Translations under genes and position numbers: made by a program | Shown here: positions 7,944-16,693 of the stretch, piece after piece | How positions within the stretch are numbered: position 1 is the stretch's first letter | How the letters are laid out: each line of letters begins with the position of its first letter | Notes under the pieces: generated by a model | The model's input: the letters and a program-made list of their open reading frames with translations, nothing else | What the model was told of the DNA's origin: nothing | Databases searched by the model: none | From: CAVWCW01 sp963753615 | GTDB taxonomy: Bacteria; Pseudomonadota; Gammaproteobacteria; Chromatiales; Chromatiaceae | Direction: 5' to 3' | Assembly (NCBI GenBank): GCA_963753615.1 | Contig: CAVWCW010000022.1 | Location: forward strand, 1-64,000 | Length of the DNA: 64,000 nt

Positions 7944-9218
7944 ATGAAAATAGCCATTATCGGCTCCGGCATCGCCGGCAATGTCGCCGCCTACCGCCTG
8001 AACCGGGAGCACGAGATCACTATGTTCGAAGCGGGCGACCACCTCGGCGGCCACACCCACACCCATGACATAGACCTTGGCTTCGGACGCTACGCGGTGG
8101 ATACCGGGTTTATCGTATTCAACGACTGGACCTACCCCAACTTCATCGCCCTGCTCGACGAACTGGGTGTCGCCTCACAGCCCTCGGAGATGAGCTTCAG
8201 CGTAAAATGCGAGCGCAGCGGCCTGGAATACAACGGCAACAACCTCAACAGCTTGTTCGCCCAGCGGCGGAATCTGCTGCGGCCATCGTTCCACCGCATG
8301 CTACGCGACATCATGCGCTTCAATCGCGAGGCCCAGGAGCTGCTGGAGCAGGACTCGGACGAGCCCAGCCTGGGCGCCTTTCTGGCCCGCCAGGGCTACG
8401 GGCAAGAGATGATCGAGCGTTACCTGGTGCCCATGGGGGCGGCCATCTGGTCCGCCAACCCGGTGACCATGTACGCCTTCCCAGCCCGCTTCTTTCTGCG
8501 ATTTTTCCGCAACCACGGCCTGCTCAGCGTCAACCATCGGCCCACCTGGCGGGTGATCGAGGGCGGCTCCAGGTCGTATGTGGAAAAGCTTACGGCCCCG
8601 TTCGCCGACCGGGTTCGCCTGCGCACCCCGGTGCGCTCGGTGCGACGGCTACCGACCCACGTGGAGGTCTGCACCGAGTCCGGCGGGCGGGAGCGCTTTG
8701 ACGCCCTGTTCCTGGCCTGCCATAGCGACCAGGCCCTGGCCCTGCTGGCAGACCCCAGCCCTCAAGAGCGGGAGGTCCTCGCCGCCATCCCCTACCAGGC
8801 CAACGAGGCGGTGCTGCACACCGACGCATCGGTGCTGCCAAAACGGCGCCTGGCCTGGGCCTCGTGGAACTACCATATCCTGCCCCGGGATCAAGGCCGG
8901 GTGGCGCTGACCTACCATATGAACCGATTGCAGGGCCTGAAGGCGCCGGTGGAGTTCTGCGTCACCCTCAACAACAGTGCCGCCATCGATCCTGATCGGG
9001 TGCTGAAGCGCATCCAGTATCACCACCCGGTGTTCACCCCCGGCGGCGTGGCAGCCCAGGCCCGGCACAGTGAGCTCAATCACGATCGCACCTATTACTG
9101 CGGCGCCTACTGGCGCAGCGGCTTCCACGAGGACGGCGTGGTGAGCGCCCTCGATGCCCTGCGCCACTTCCAGGAGAATCAGCGCCATGAACAGCTGCCT
9201 CTACGTCGGGCAAGTTAA
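7944..9218 (+). CDS. FAD-dependent amine-oxidase-like oxidoreductase
   Basis: A 424-residue flavoprotein. The dinucleotide-binding motif IGSGIAGNVAAYRL sits at residues 5-18, ending in the acidic E of FEAGDHLGG, and HTHTHDIDLG follows. Start 7944 puts this motif at the N-terminus; the longer ORF start at 7920 would add an unneeded leader. The family (COG2907) is regularly encoded next to DUF1365 and CFA-synthase genes. Related enzymes are proposed to desaturate or isomerise acyl chains; in Rhodobacter such a partner is implicated in furan-fatty-acid formation (recalled from the literature, not tested here). The 3' end overlaps the next gene by 32 bases. Confidence 0.85.
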   Translation: MKIAIIGSGIAGNVAAYRLNREHEITMFEAGDHLGGHTHTHDIDLGFGRYAVDTGFIVFNDWTYPNFIALLDELGVASQPSEMSFSVKCERSGLEYNGNNLNSLFAQRRNLLRPSFHRMLRDIMRFNREAQELLEQDSDEPSLGAFLARQGYGQEMIERYLVPMGAAIWSANPVTMYAFPARFFLRFFRNHGLLSVNHRPTWRVIEGGSRSYVEKLTAPFADRVRLRTPVRSVRRLPTHVEVCTESGGRERFDALFLACHSDQALALLADPSPQEREVLAAIPYQANEAVLHTDASVLPKRRLAWASWNYHILPRDQGRVALTYHMNRLQGLKAPVEFCVTLNNSAAIDPDRVLKRIQYHHPVFTPGGVAAQARHSELNHDRTYYCGAYWRSGFHEDGVVSALDALRHFQENQRHEQLPLRRAS

Positions 9219-9953
9219 GCACCGCCGCTTCGCCCCCCGGCCCCACGCCTTCAGCTATCGGCTGTTCATGGTCTATCTGGACCTGGGGGAACTGCAGCGG
9301 GCTGTTCGAGCGGCGCTGGTTCTGGTCCGCCCGCGGTCCCAATCTGGCGTGGTTTCGCCGCGCCGACCACTACGGGGACCCGGACCGGCCGCTGGACCAG
9401 GAAATCCGCGATCTGGTGAGCCAGCCGTACAGGACGCCGACCGGTCGGGCCGATTCGGCTGCTTACACACCTTCGGTACTTCGGACTCGGCTTCAACCCG
9501 GTGAGCTTCTACTACTGCTACCAGTCGGACGGTGAGACCCTGGACGCCATCGTCGCCGAGGTCAACAACACCCCCTGGGGCGAGCAACACTGCTATGTGC
9601 TGCCAGCGGCCGAGAATCTGGGGGATGCGGAGCGCCAGAGCTTCGAACAGCCCAAGGAATTTCATGTTTCCCCGTTCATGGACCTGGACATGGAATATCA
9701 TTGGCGCCTGACCCGGCCCGGGCACCGCTTGCAGGTGCACATCGAGAACCACCAACACGGCGGCAAGTTGTTCGATGCCAGTCTGGGCCTGGAGCGTCGG
9801 CCGCTCATTGCGAGCCAAATGGCGGGGGTCCTGGTGCGATTCCCGCTGATCACCGCCAAGTTGGTGCTGGCCATCTATTTCCAGGCCCTGCGACTGTGGC
9901 TAAAGAAAACCCCGATAGTCGACCACCCGCGTAAACCGTTGGAGACCCGATGA
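9187..9953 (+). pseudogene. DUF1365 protein gene with two single-base insertions
   Basis: Reads as DUF1365 when two extra bases are removed: one at about 9298 (after LDLGELQR) and one near 9450. The corrected product is about 254 residues, the usual length. Visible blocks are MNSCLYVGQVKHRRFAPRPH at the N-terminus, RYFGLGFNPVSFYYC around 9475-9510, and SPFMDLDMEYHWRL near 9670. Only the part after 9501 is open as an uninterrupted frame. DUF1365 proteins accompany CFA synthases and the FAD oxidoreductase in lipid-modification clusters. The stop overlaps the cfa start (ATGA). Both lesions could be sequencing errors, because the rest of the reading frame is well preserved. Confidence 0.75.
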
Positions 9954-11233
9954 AAGCAACCAGCCTGACCTTGCGCAAACCCCATTCTGAGCTGGCCGGG
10001 AGCTGGCTCGACCGCCTGGCCCGGCGCATCATGCTGCGGCGCCTGGAACTCCTCACCCGCGGCCGCCTGGTAATCGAAGAAAGCGGCGTGCAGCTGTGTT
10101 TCGGCGACGGCCAGGGCGAAACGGTACGGGTGGAGGTACTCGACCCGGGCTTGTATCGCGAGCTGGTATTCGGCGGCAGCATTGGCGCCGGCGAGGCCTA
10201 CATGCGCGGGGATTGGCGCTGCGACGACCTCACCGCCCTGGTGCAACTGCTGCTGCGCAATCGGGAACTGCTGGACGGCCTGGACGCTGGCCCGCTCTAC
10301 CTGCAGGGGCCCCTGAACCGGCTTAAGCACAGCCTGCGCCGCAACACCAAGCGCGGGAGTCGGCGCAATATAGCAGGCGCACTACGACCTGGGCAACACC
10401 CTGTTCAGCCTGTTTCTGGACCCGACCATGATGTATTCGAGTGCGGTCTTCGAGCGGCCGGACATGGACCTGCACCAAGCCGCCCTGGCGAAGCTGGAGC
10501 GCATCTGCCGCAAGCTCGATCTGGGCCCCGACGACCACCTGTTGGAGATCGGCACCGGCTGGGGCGGCATGGCCCTTTACGCCGCTGAGCATTGCGGCTG
10601 CCGGGTGACCACCACCACCATCTCGCAGGAGCAATACGAGCTGGCCCGCCGAGCGGGTGTCGCGAGGCCGGTCTCGAGGACCGAGTGGAGGTGCTCTGCC
10701 AGGATTACCGCGAGCTGGAAGGCCGCTACGACAAGCTGGTGTCCATCGAAATGATCGAGGCCATCGGCGCCGACTACTTGCCTCAGTATTTCGACCAGTG
10801 CGATCGCCTGCTGAAGCCCGAGGGCATGGCCCTGGTGCAGGCCATCACCATCGCCGACCAACGTTACCGCAAGGCCTTGGGTGCGGTCGACTTCATCCAG
10901 CGCTACATCTTCCCGGGCGGGTTTCTGCCCTCGATCACGGCGATGTGCCAGGCCATGACCAGCCAAAGCCAGTTGCGCCTGTTCCATCTCGAGGATATCG
11001 GGCCCCATTACGCGACCACCTTGCGCCACTGGCGGGAGCGCTTCCGGGCCCGGCTCGACCAGGTGCGAGCGCTGGGCTATGACGAGACCTTCATCCGCAT
11101 GTGGGAGTTTTACCTCTGCTATTGTGAAGGCGGTTTCCTCGAGCGCAGCATCGGCACGGTGCAGATGTTGCTGGTAAAGCCCGACTGCCGGCGCCCGGCT
11201 CTGACCACATCACTCCAGGAATCGTCGATATGA
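9950..11233 (+). pseudogene. cfa: Cyclopropane-fatty-acyl-phospholipid synthase, frameshifted
   Basis: Classical CFA synthase of about 427 codons once three extra bases are removed (one near 10375 and two near 10655-10665). It transfers a methylene group from SAM to double bonds of membrane phospholipid acyl chains. Visible blocks are the N-terminal lipid-binding part (SIGAGEAYMRGDW), the MMYSSAVF motif, SAM motif LEIGTGWGGMALYA, SIEMIEAIG and the C-terminal WEFYLCYCEGGF. Each block is conserved but falls in a different frame as written. The start ATG overlaps the DUF1365 stop, and its own stop overlaps the cbiX-like start. Sequence error is the simplest explanation; a truly inactive copy cannot be excluded. 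Confidence 0.8.
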
Positions 11234-11595
11234 AGGCACTGGTGCTGGCTGCCCACGGCAGCCGCCGCGAGCAATCCAACCGAGAAGTGGAGGCCCTGGG
11301 AAAACGGCTGCAAAGCATTGCCCGCCCGGAGTTCTCCCTAGTCGGCACTGGCTTTCTGGAACTGGCCCAGCCCTCGATCGGCGACGCCCTGGAGTGCTGC
11401 ATTCGGCAAGGCGCCGAAGAGATCGTGGTACTGCCCTACTTCCTGGCAGCGGGCCGCCACGTGGTCACCGACGTGCCGGAAGAGGTGGACCCGGTGCGCG
11501 CCCGCCACCCCGAGGTGACGATCCGCATCACACCGCATCTCGGCTCGGCGGATCTGTTACCGAGCCTGCTGCTGGGACTGGGCAGCCGCGGATAA
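11230..11595 (+). CDS. CbiX/SirB-type cobalt or iron chelatase
   Basis: A 121-residue single-domain class II chelatase (CbiX-short type). It starts with the family hallmark LAAHGSRREQSN (metal-binding His at about residue 9) and has the second conserved region VLPYFLAAGRHVVTDVP with His at about 76. These enzymes insert Co2+ or Fe2+ into sirohydrochlorin for cobalamin or sirohaem. The start overlaps the stop of cfa in an ATGA, so this is the last cistron of the lipid operon. That placement is unusual for a tetrapyrrole enzyme and is discussed as a finding. Confidence 0.85.
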   Translation: MKALVLAAHGSRREQSNREVEALGKRLQSIARPEFSLVGTGFLELAQPSIGDALECCIRQGAEEIVVLPYFLAAGRHVVTDVPEEVDPVRARHPEVTIRITPHLGSADLLPSLLLGLGSRG

Positions 11596-11946
11596 CAAAC
11601 CGATAGGAGAAACCGGTCCAACCTCCCCCTTGGCAGCGCAGGGGCAATCCCGCACAGACCTGCGTGATCGCCTTGTTCGGCGAAGCCCCCTGAGATAAGC
11701 TCGAAGTTGTAGGCTGCTTCCATCAGTATATGTTTCGATAATCCGATAGCTCATCGGATTGGCAACCTTATCGGGCGAGACGCATGCGCATGGTAGTTGG
11801 AGACTTCCATGGAAAGCGGTCCGGTGACCGCCCGATGGCTGCATGAACCCCGGGACCCGAAAGCGTCTTGCTTGATGGATTACGTGTGCGATCGCAGCGA
11901 GGTTATTGGAGACCGGCTGGGAAAGCCCGCGAAAGGACCTTTCACA
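11596..11946. other. Leader region upstream of the GGDEF/EAL gene
   Basis: 350 bases with no supported coding sequence. It holds an AATCCGAT/ATCGGATT hairpin near 11738-11765 and a long-range pairing between TGCGTGATCGC near 11663 and GCGATCGCA near 11888. A CCCCTGAG string near 11690 recalls 6S RNA but the other 6S landmarks are missing. No cyclic-di-GMP riboswitch consensus was found. Confidence 0.35.
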
Positions 11947-14709
11947 ATGAGCAACTGGGCCAAACCTGATCATAGTCCAGGCAATCGCCTGGACAACGCC
12001 TATCTGGCGCTGGTCCGGAACTGGGCCCTATGGCAACAGAGTCTTGATAAGGCGCTTGGGGACATTACCGAATACATCGCTGCGTCGGTCGCGGTGGATC
12101 GCGCCAGTATCTGGCAGATTGAGGGCACGGCAGAAGCGCGCAAATTGATCTGCCTTGACCTCTACCGTCAGTCGACCGCTGAACACAGCAACAGTGTGCA
12201 GCTGGCCGCTACCCGGTACCCGACTTATTTCGATGCCCTGGACCAGGGACGCATCATCGACGCCCACGACGCGGGTAACGATATACGCACCCGGGAGTTC
12301 CGCGAAAGCTACCTCAGGCCGCTGGGCATCGGCGCCATGTTGGATGTGACCCTGCGGCGCGTGGGCGCGACCCGCGGTGTGGTGTGCATTGAGCATCTGG
12401 GCGGACCACGACTCTGGAGCAAGCAGGAGCAAACTTTCCTGCTGGCAATAGCCGACCTGGTATCACAGCTCCTGCTTTACCATGAGGCACGCGAGAACGA
12501 ACATCGTTACCGCACCCTCTTCGATGCGGCGGGGGATGCAATCTTCATGATGCAGGGCGACCGGTTCATCGACTGCAACGCGAAGACCCTGGAAATGTTC
12601 GGTTGCCAGCGATCGGACATCATCGATCAGGCTCCCTACCGCTTTTCGCCTTCAGTCCAGCCAGATGGCCGGGATTCCGTCGAGAAGGCGTTGGAAAAGA
12701 TCAACAGTGCGCTGTCTGGCGATCAGCAGTTCTTCGACTGGCAACATTGCCGATTGGACGGCACCCCCTTCGATGCGGAGGTAACCCTCACGCGGCTGGA
12801 ATTGCGCGGCCAAGCCTATTTGCTGTCCTTGGTGCGGGACGCCAGTGAGCGAAAGCGCGTAGAGCGCGCCCTGCTCTACTCCGAAGCCAACCTGCGCGAA
12901 CGCAGCCAACATTTACAGCTGCTCAACGACCTGGCCGCACGACTACATGGCACGACGGACGTAGAATACATCGCCAACCAAGCGACTCATGCATTGTTGC
13001 AGCTCAGCGAGGCACCCTCGGTGGCGTTTCTCGAGCTCGCGGATGACGGTCGCCAACTGCGTGCAATTCAGAGTTACGGTCTGGATCCGGCCTGTTCCGA
13101 TACGGGCCGGCCGGCGGGCTGCTTCGGCGGCCTAGCCGAAATAGCGCTCGCGGAAAGGGAAATCATCCTGTTCTCTGACCAAGACCATGACCTGGCCACC
13201 CCCCGTGAGATGCCGCCCCAATTGCTCAAGTGGGGCTACCGGGCCGGCGTGGCAATCCCGCTCACCCAAGAGCAGCAGACTTTCGGCCTCATCTTTCTGT
13301 TCTTCCGCACCAGGTATCGACCCACCACCAGCGAACTCGAGACGTTTCGGACCTTCGGCAAGACCGTCTCGTTGTCGATGGCCAACGCTCTGCATGTGAA
13401 TACACTCACGCACCAGGCCAACCATGACCCGTTGACCGGCCTCCCAAACCGGCAGGCCCTGCACGACTATTGCGAAGCCGCGTTGCCGAAGGCGGGCGCC
13501 CGCAGCGAGCAGACCGTCCTGTGCCTGTTGGATCTGAATCGCTTCAAGGAGATCAACGACACCCTGGGTCATCAAGTGGGTGACAAGGCGCTGATCCATG
13601 TTGCCAAGTGCCTGCGTGAACCGGTAGGCGAATGCCGTACCATCGCTTACCGCTTGGGCGGCGACGAGTTTGCAATTCTCATCGAGGAACTGCCGCCCCA
13701 AGGGCATTATCTGGCAGCCGCGGAGAGACTGCTCAGCGCCATCCACAAACCCTTCGACCTCGGCGGAATCCGCCTCGAAGTCGGCGGTTCACTGGGCCTT
13801 GCCCTGTTTCCCGACCACGGCAGCGACAGTCACGAACTGCTGCGCTGCGCCGATGTTGCCATGTATTGCGCCAAGGCCGACGTCGACCCGGTGCGGGTCT
13901 ACGACGCTCTGCGCGACGTCCACACCCCGGAACGCCTGTTGCTGATGCAGGATCTAGGCGCTGCCGTGCACGACAACCAATTGCTGCTGCACTACCAACC
14001 GAAAGTAGACCTGCGCACTGGCCGGGTCAGCGGCTGTGAAGCGCTGCTGCGCTGGCACCATCCTCGCCGAGGCCTGATTCCTCCGGAACAGTTCATACCG
14101 CTGGCGGAGATGGGAGACCTCATCGGCCCGCTCACCGATCGGGTGCTCGAAGAGGCGCTTCGCACCCTCCGCGGTTGGCACACCCGTGGGATTCCGCTCG
14201 AGATGTCGGTCAACCTGTCCACCCGCAACCTGCTCGACCGACAGTGCCCGCTGCGGCTGTCTGAGCTGCTGAGGCGTTACCCGGTGCCGCCGAGCAGCCT
14301 GGAACTGGAGATCACCGAATCGCCATTGATGGATAGCCCGGAACTCGCTCTGGAGCAGGCCCGCAAGTTCACGGAGCTAGGTGTTCAACTGTCGCTGGAC
14401 GACTTCGGCACCGGCTATTCGTCTCTTGCCCACCTCAAACAGTTACAGCCGCACGTTCTCAAGATCGACCGCACATTCATTCGCGACCTGCTCGGCAACG
14501 AGGCGGACTTGGTCATCGTACGCTCGACCATAGCCATGGCCAAGGGCCTGGGCCTTACCGTGCTCGCGGAGGGGGTGGAAGACCAGGCGACGATGGACGC
14601 ACTTAAAGATCTGGGCTGTGACCAGGCACAGGGGTTCCACATCGGGCTGCCTATGACCGAGACGGAGTTTCTGGCCTGGCTGGGAGAGAACAAGCTGAAC
14701 CAAAGCTGA
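11947..14709 (+). CDS. Diguanylate cyclase/phosphodiesterase with GAF, PAS and GAF sensors
   Basis: About 920 residues from the ATG at 11947, chosen because AAAGGA lies at the right distance; the longer frame from 11797 adds a stretch without protein character. Domain order: GAF (about 25-175), PAS (about 185-310, with the FDAAGDAIFMM start), a second GAF (about 325-490), GGDEF (about 495-655; intact GGDEF at about 571) and EAL (about 665-915; EALLRW at about 697 and DDFGTGYSSL at about 817). Both catalytic domains keep their key residues, so it may make and degrade cyclic-di-GMP. No membrane helix is visible, so it probably senses a cytoplasmic ligand. No RxxD inhibitory site is evident before GGDEF. 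Confidence 0.9.
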   Translation: MSNWAKPDHSPGNRLDNAYLALVRNWALWQQSLDKALGDITEYIAASVAVDRASIWQIEGTAEARKLICLDLYRQSTAEHSNSVQLAATRYPTYFDALDQGRIIDAHDAGNDIRTREFRESYLRPLGIGAMLDVTLRRVGATRGVVCIEHLGGPRLWSKQEQTFLLAIADLVSQLLLYHEARENEHRYRTLFDAAGDAIFMMQGDRFIDCNAKTLEMFGCQRSDIIDQAPYRFSPSVQPDGRDSVEKALEKINSALSGDQQFFDWQHCRLDGTPFDAEVTLTRLELRGQAYLLSLVRDASERKRVERALLYSEANLRERSQHLQLLNDLAARLHGTTDVEYIANQATHALLQLSEAPSVAFLELADDGRQLRAIQSYGLDPACSDTGRPAGCFGGLAEIALAEREIILFSDQDHDLATPREMPPQLLKWGYRAGVAIPLTQEQQTFGLIFLFFRTRYRPTTSELETFRTFGKTVSLSMANALHVNTLTHQANHDPLTGLPNRQALHDYCEAALPKAGARSEQTVLCLLDLNRFKEINDTLGHQVGDKALIHVAKCLREPVGECRTIAYRLGGDEFAILIEELPPQGHYLAAAERLLSAIHKPFDLGGIRLEVGGSLGLALFPDHGSDSHELLRCADVAMYCAKADVDPVRVYDALRDVHTPERLLLMQDLGAAVHDNQLLLHYQPKVDLRTGRVSGCEALLRWHHPRRGLIPPEQFIPLAEMGDLIGPLTDRVLEEALRTLRGWHTRGIPLEMSVNLSTRNLLDRQCPLRLSELLRRYPVPPSSLELEITESPLMDSPELALEQARKFTELGVQLSLDDFGTGYSSLAHLKQLQPHVLKIDRTFIRDLLGNEADLVIVRSTIAMAKGLGLTVLAEGVEDQATMDALKDLGCDQAQGFHIGLPMTETEFLAWLGENKLNQS

Positions 14710-14817
14710 TTTTTGACGGTGCTGGCGGAACCCCATCCGGATCATTGCAGCCGGCGCGCTGAAAGCCAGCCCGCAGTAAAAACCAATTCCGGCGTATCAG
14801 CTAGAAAGATCTCGCCA

Positions 14818-15300
14818 TCAGGGCCAGGCTTCGGTGCTGAAGCGGCGCCGGTCCGCCAGCCGCCGCCCCAACAGCCGGATCGCCTGCCGGTTACTCCAGG
14901 AACTGGCCAATCGCAAGGCTCGGGGCCGGCTCAGCCAGCGATATTCACTGTGCTCCCGAGGATTGAGACGAATCTTTCGCTGGCGCGGCAGGCGCAGGCC
15001 AAACCAGCTCTCGCGATTGAAGCGGGTCCCGGGGGCGTAGCGGGCCCGCCAGGGACCGACGATGGGAAAGCGGGCGCCGCGGCGCCAGTCCTCCAGGGCG
15101 CGGCCGGCATGCAGGCCGGTCTCCTCGAAGAGTTCGCGGCGGGCGGCGCGTTGGCACGACTCTCCCCAGCCCAGGCTACCGGTGACCGATTGCCAGAAGC
15201 CGGGCGGGCAGGTCCGCCGCAGCAACAACACCCGACCGCTGGCTGTGTATACCAACACCAGCACCGATTGCGGGCGCTTGTAGCGCCTGTGCTCCAGCAA
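14818..15300 (-). CDS. nudB: Dihydroneopterin triphosphate diphosphatase, Nudix (NudB-like)
   Basis: A 160-residue Nudix hydrolase. The Nudix box runs from GSLGWGE to RELFEETG at about residues 42-62 with all catalytic acids present. The N-terminus RRYKRPQSVLVLVYT matches NudB, which dephosphorylates dihydroneopterin triphosphate in folate synthesis. In many gammaproteobacteria nudB directly follows aspS; here aspS is upstream on the same strand, but a binding-protein gene and a divergent small gene lie between them. It begins 15 bases after the binding-protein stop. Confidence 0.85.
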   Translation of the reverse strand: MLEHRRYKRPQSVLVLVYTASGRVLLLRRTCPPGFWQSVTGSLGWGESCQRAARRELFEETGLHAGRALEDWRRGARFPIVGPWRARYAPGTRFNRESWFGLRLPRQRKIRLNPREHSEYRWLSRPRALRLASSWSNRQAIRLLGRRLADRRRFSTEAWP

Positions 15301-15315
15301 CCGGAGAAGGCGCGG

Positions 15316-16116
15316 TCAATCGACTCCGGCACGCAACCAGGCTCGGCGAATGCGCGCATGGTCTTCGGCGCTCAGGGCCTGAACCTGGCGGTTGAGGATG
15401 GCGTGGAGCAGGATGTCGCCCTTGCGCACCCCGACGCGCAGCTGATCCTGGTATTCGGTATTGCCCACCATCTTGAGCCCATCCAAACCCTGCTGCTGGA
15501 TCAAATAGGCGACCAGGAACAACGGCCCCAGCGTCGCGTCCAGTTCGCCGGCTGCGACCCGGACCAAACCCTCCTGCATGTTCGCCACGTACTGCAAGCG
15601 AACCGCCGGGTAATCGGCGCGCAACTTGGCCTCGTAGATATATCCATCCACCATGCCCAGGCTTACCCCGCCCAAATCCTTTAGCCCGGCCGCGGAGCTG
15701 CCCTCGAGCACCACCAGTACGGCGGGGGATTCCACGTAGGGCTGGGTGAAATCGAGGTAGAGGATGCGCTCGGCGCTGACGTTCAGCGCCGAGACGATGT
15801 CGCACTCACCGGCCTCGTATCGGGCCTGGGTCTCGCTCCAGGAGGCCACCGGGATCGGCAGGAACCGCACCCCCAGGCGCTGCTGGAACAGCGCCATATA
15901 CTCTGCGATAAGACCCTGGTGGCGGCCGTCGGCATCCAACCGCTCGTAGGGCATCCAGTCGGGGTCCACACAAAGGCGCAGCTCCGGATGCGCCTGCAGA
16001 TAGGCCTGCTCCTCCGGGCCCAAAAGCGGTGCGTTTTCCTCGGCGGCACAAGCCCATCCGAACAGGCCGAGCAACAGGGCGCCCAGGCCATTCCTGAGTG
16101 TCGGGTATGTTTGCAT
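15316..16116 (-). CDS. Periplasmic solute-binding protein, family 3, stand-alone
   Basis: 267 residues from ATG 16116, chosen because a GAGG site precedes it and a signal peptide (GLGALLLGLFGWACA) follows. The mature part is an amino-acid-binding type 3 fold beginning ELRLCVDPDWMPYERLD, with the conserved YLDFTQPYVESPAVLVV block. No permease or ATPase gene is adjacent. This sequence style is common in the sensor domains of EvgS-like kinases and GGDEF proteins, so it could be a stand-alone sensor as well as an ABC transporter component. It lies between aspS and nudB. Confidence 0.8.
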   Translation of the reverse strand: MQTYPTLRNGLGALLLGLFGWACAAEENAPLLGPEEQAYLQAHPELRLCVDPDWMPYERLDADGRHQGLIAEYMALFQQRLGVRFLPIPVASWSETQARYEAGECDIVSALNVSAERILYLDFTQPYVESPAVLVVLEGSSAAGLKDLGGVSLGMVDGYIYEAKLRADYPAVRLQYVANMQEGLVRVAAGELDATLGPLFLVAYLIQQQGLDGLKMVGNTEYQDQLRVGVRKGDILLHAILNRQVQALSAEDHARIRRAWLRAGVD

Positions 16117-16234
16117 AGCAGCCTCGCTATTCTGGAAATCTGCCGACAATAGCATACCAGTCAAGCAGTCGGGATCGGGAAGCCTTGCCTGTGGCATAAT
16201 CGGGCCAACAGCACCCGACCGGAGAGACCCTTCC

Positions 16235-16555
16235 ATGCTGCTCACCATCGGTATCAGCCTGATCAGCCTGGCCTCGGCCCTGCTGCCCGTATTGGGAGTG
16301 CTGGCTTTGTACGTGCTGGCGGAAACCTGGGAGGCGCCGGTCCAGGCCCCAAGCTGGTTCCGCACCGCCTATCGGCTCAGCCGCTACTACGTCTTCACGG
16401 TGTTGGTGATTGCCCTGCTCTGGCTGCTGGCGGCGGTATTGGTGATCAATACGGATTTTTGGTCGATCTACGACCCGGAGACCAGCAACGATCCCCTTCC
16501 GGCTCTGGAGCATGCCTTGGAGTACTGGGAGGAAATGGATCTGGTGGAGGAGTAG
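16235..16555 (+). CDS. Small two-helix membrane protein
   Basis: 106 residues, two hydrophobic segments (about 3-26 and 51-71) and an acidic C-terminal tail ending EEMDLVEE. A GGAGAGA site lies upstream. It is transcribed opposite to its neighbours, divergent from the binding-protein gene and convergent with aspS. No family recognised. Confidence 0.6.
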   Translation: MLLTIGISLISLASALLPVLGVLALYVLAETWEAPVQAPSWFRTAYRLSRYYVFTVLVIALLWLLAAVLVINTDFWSIYDPETSNDPLPALEHALEYWEEMDLVEE

Positions 16556-16693
16556 GACTACCGCCGGATCGAGGCCGATAGCTTTTCCATACGACCGTAG
16601 CAAAACGCACAGCGGCTTGCGTCGACAGCAGGCCGCGCGATCAGTCGCCGGCAACGGCGCATGGCGGCGCGAAGCGCCCGCCAGGCTACCCGT

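Noticed and set aside
11640..11900. Possible 6S RNA upstream of the GGDEF/EAL gene, from a CCCCTGAG string and a closing-stem-like pair
   Set aside because: The 3' half landmarks of 6S RNA are missing and the gene context is wrong, so only an unassigned leader is listed.
14713..15684. A 323-codon plus-strand frame opposite nudB and the binding protein
   Set aside because: Low-complexity antisense frame; the minus-strand genes show Nudix and binding-protein motifs.
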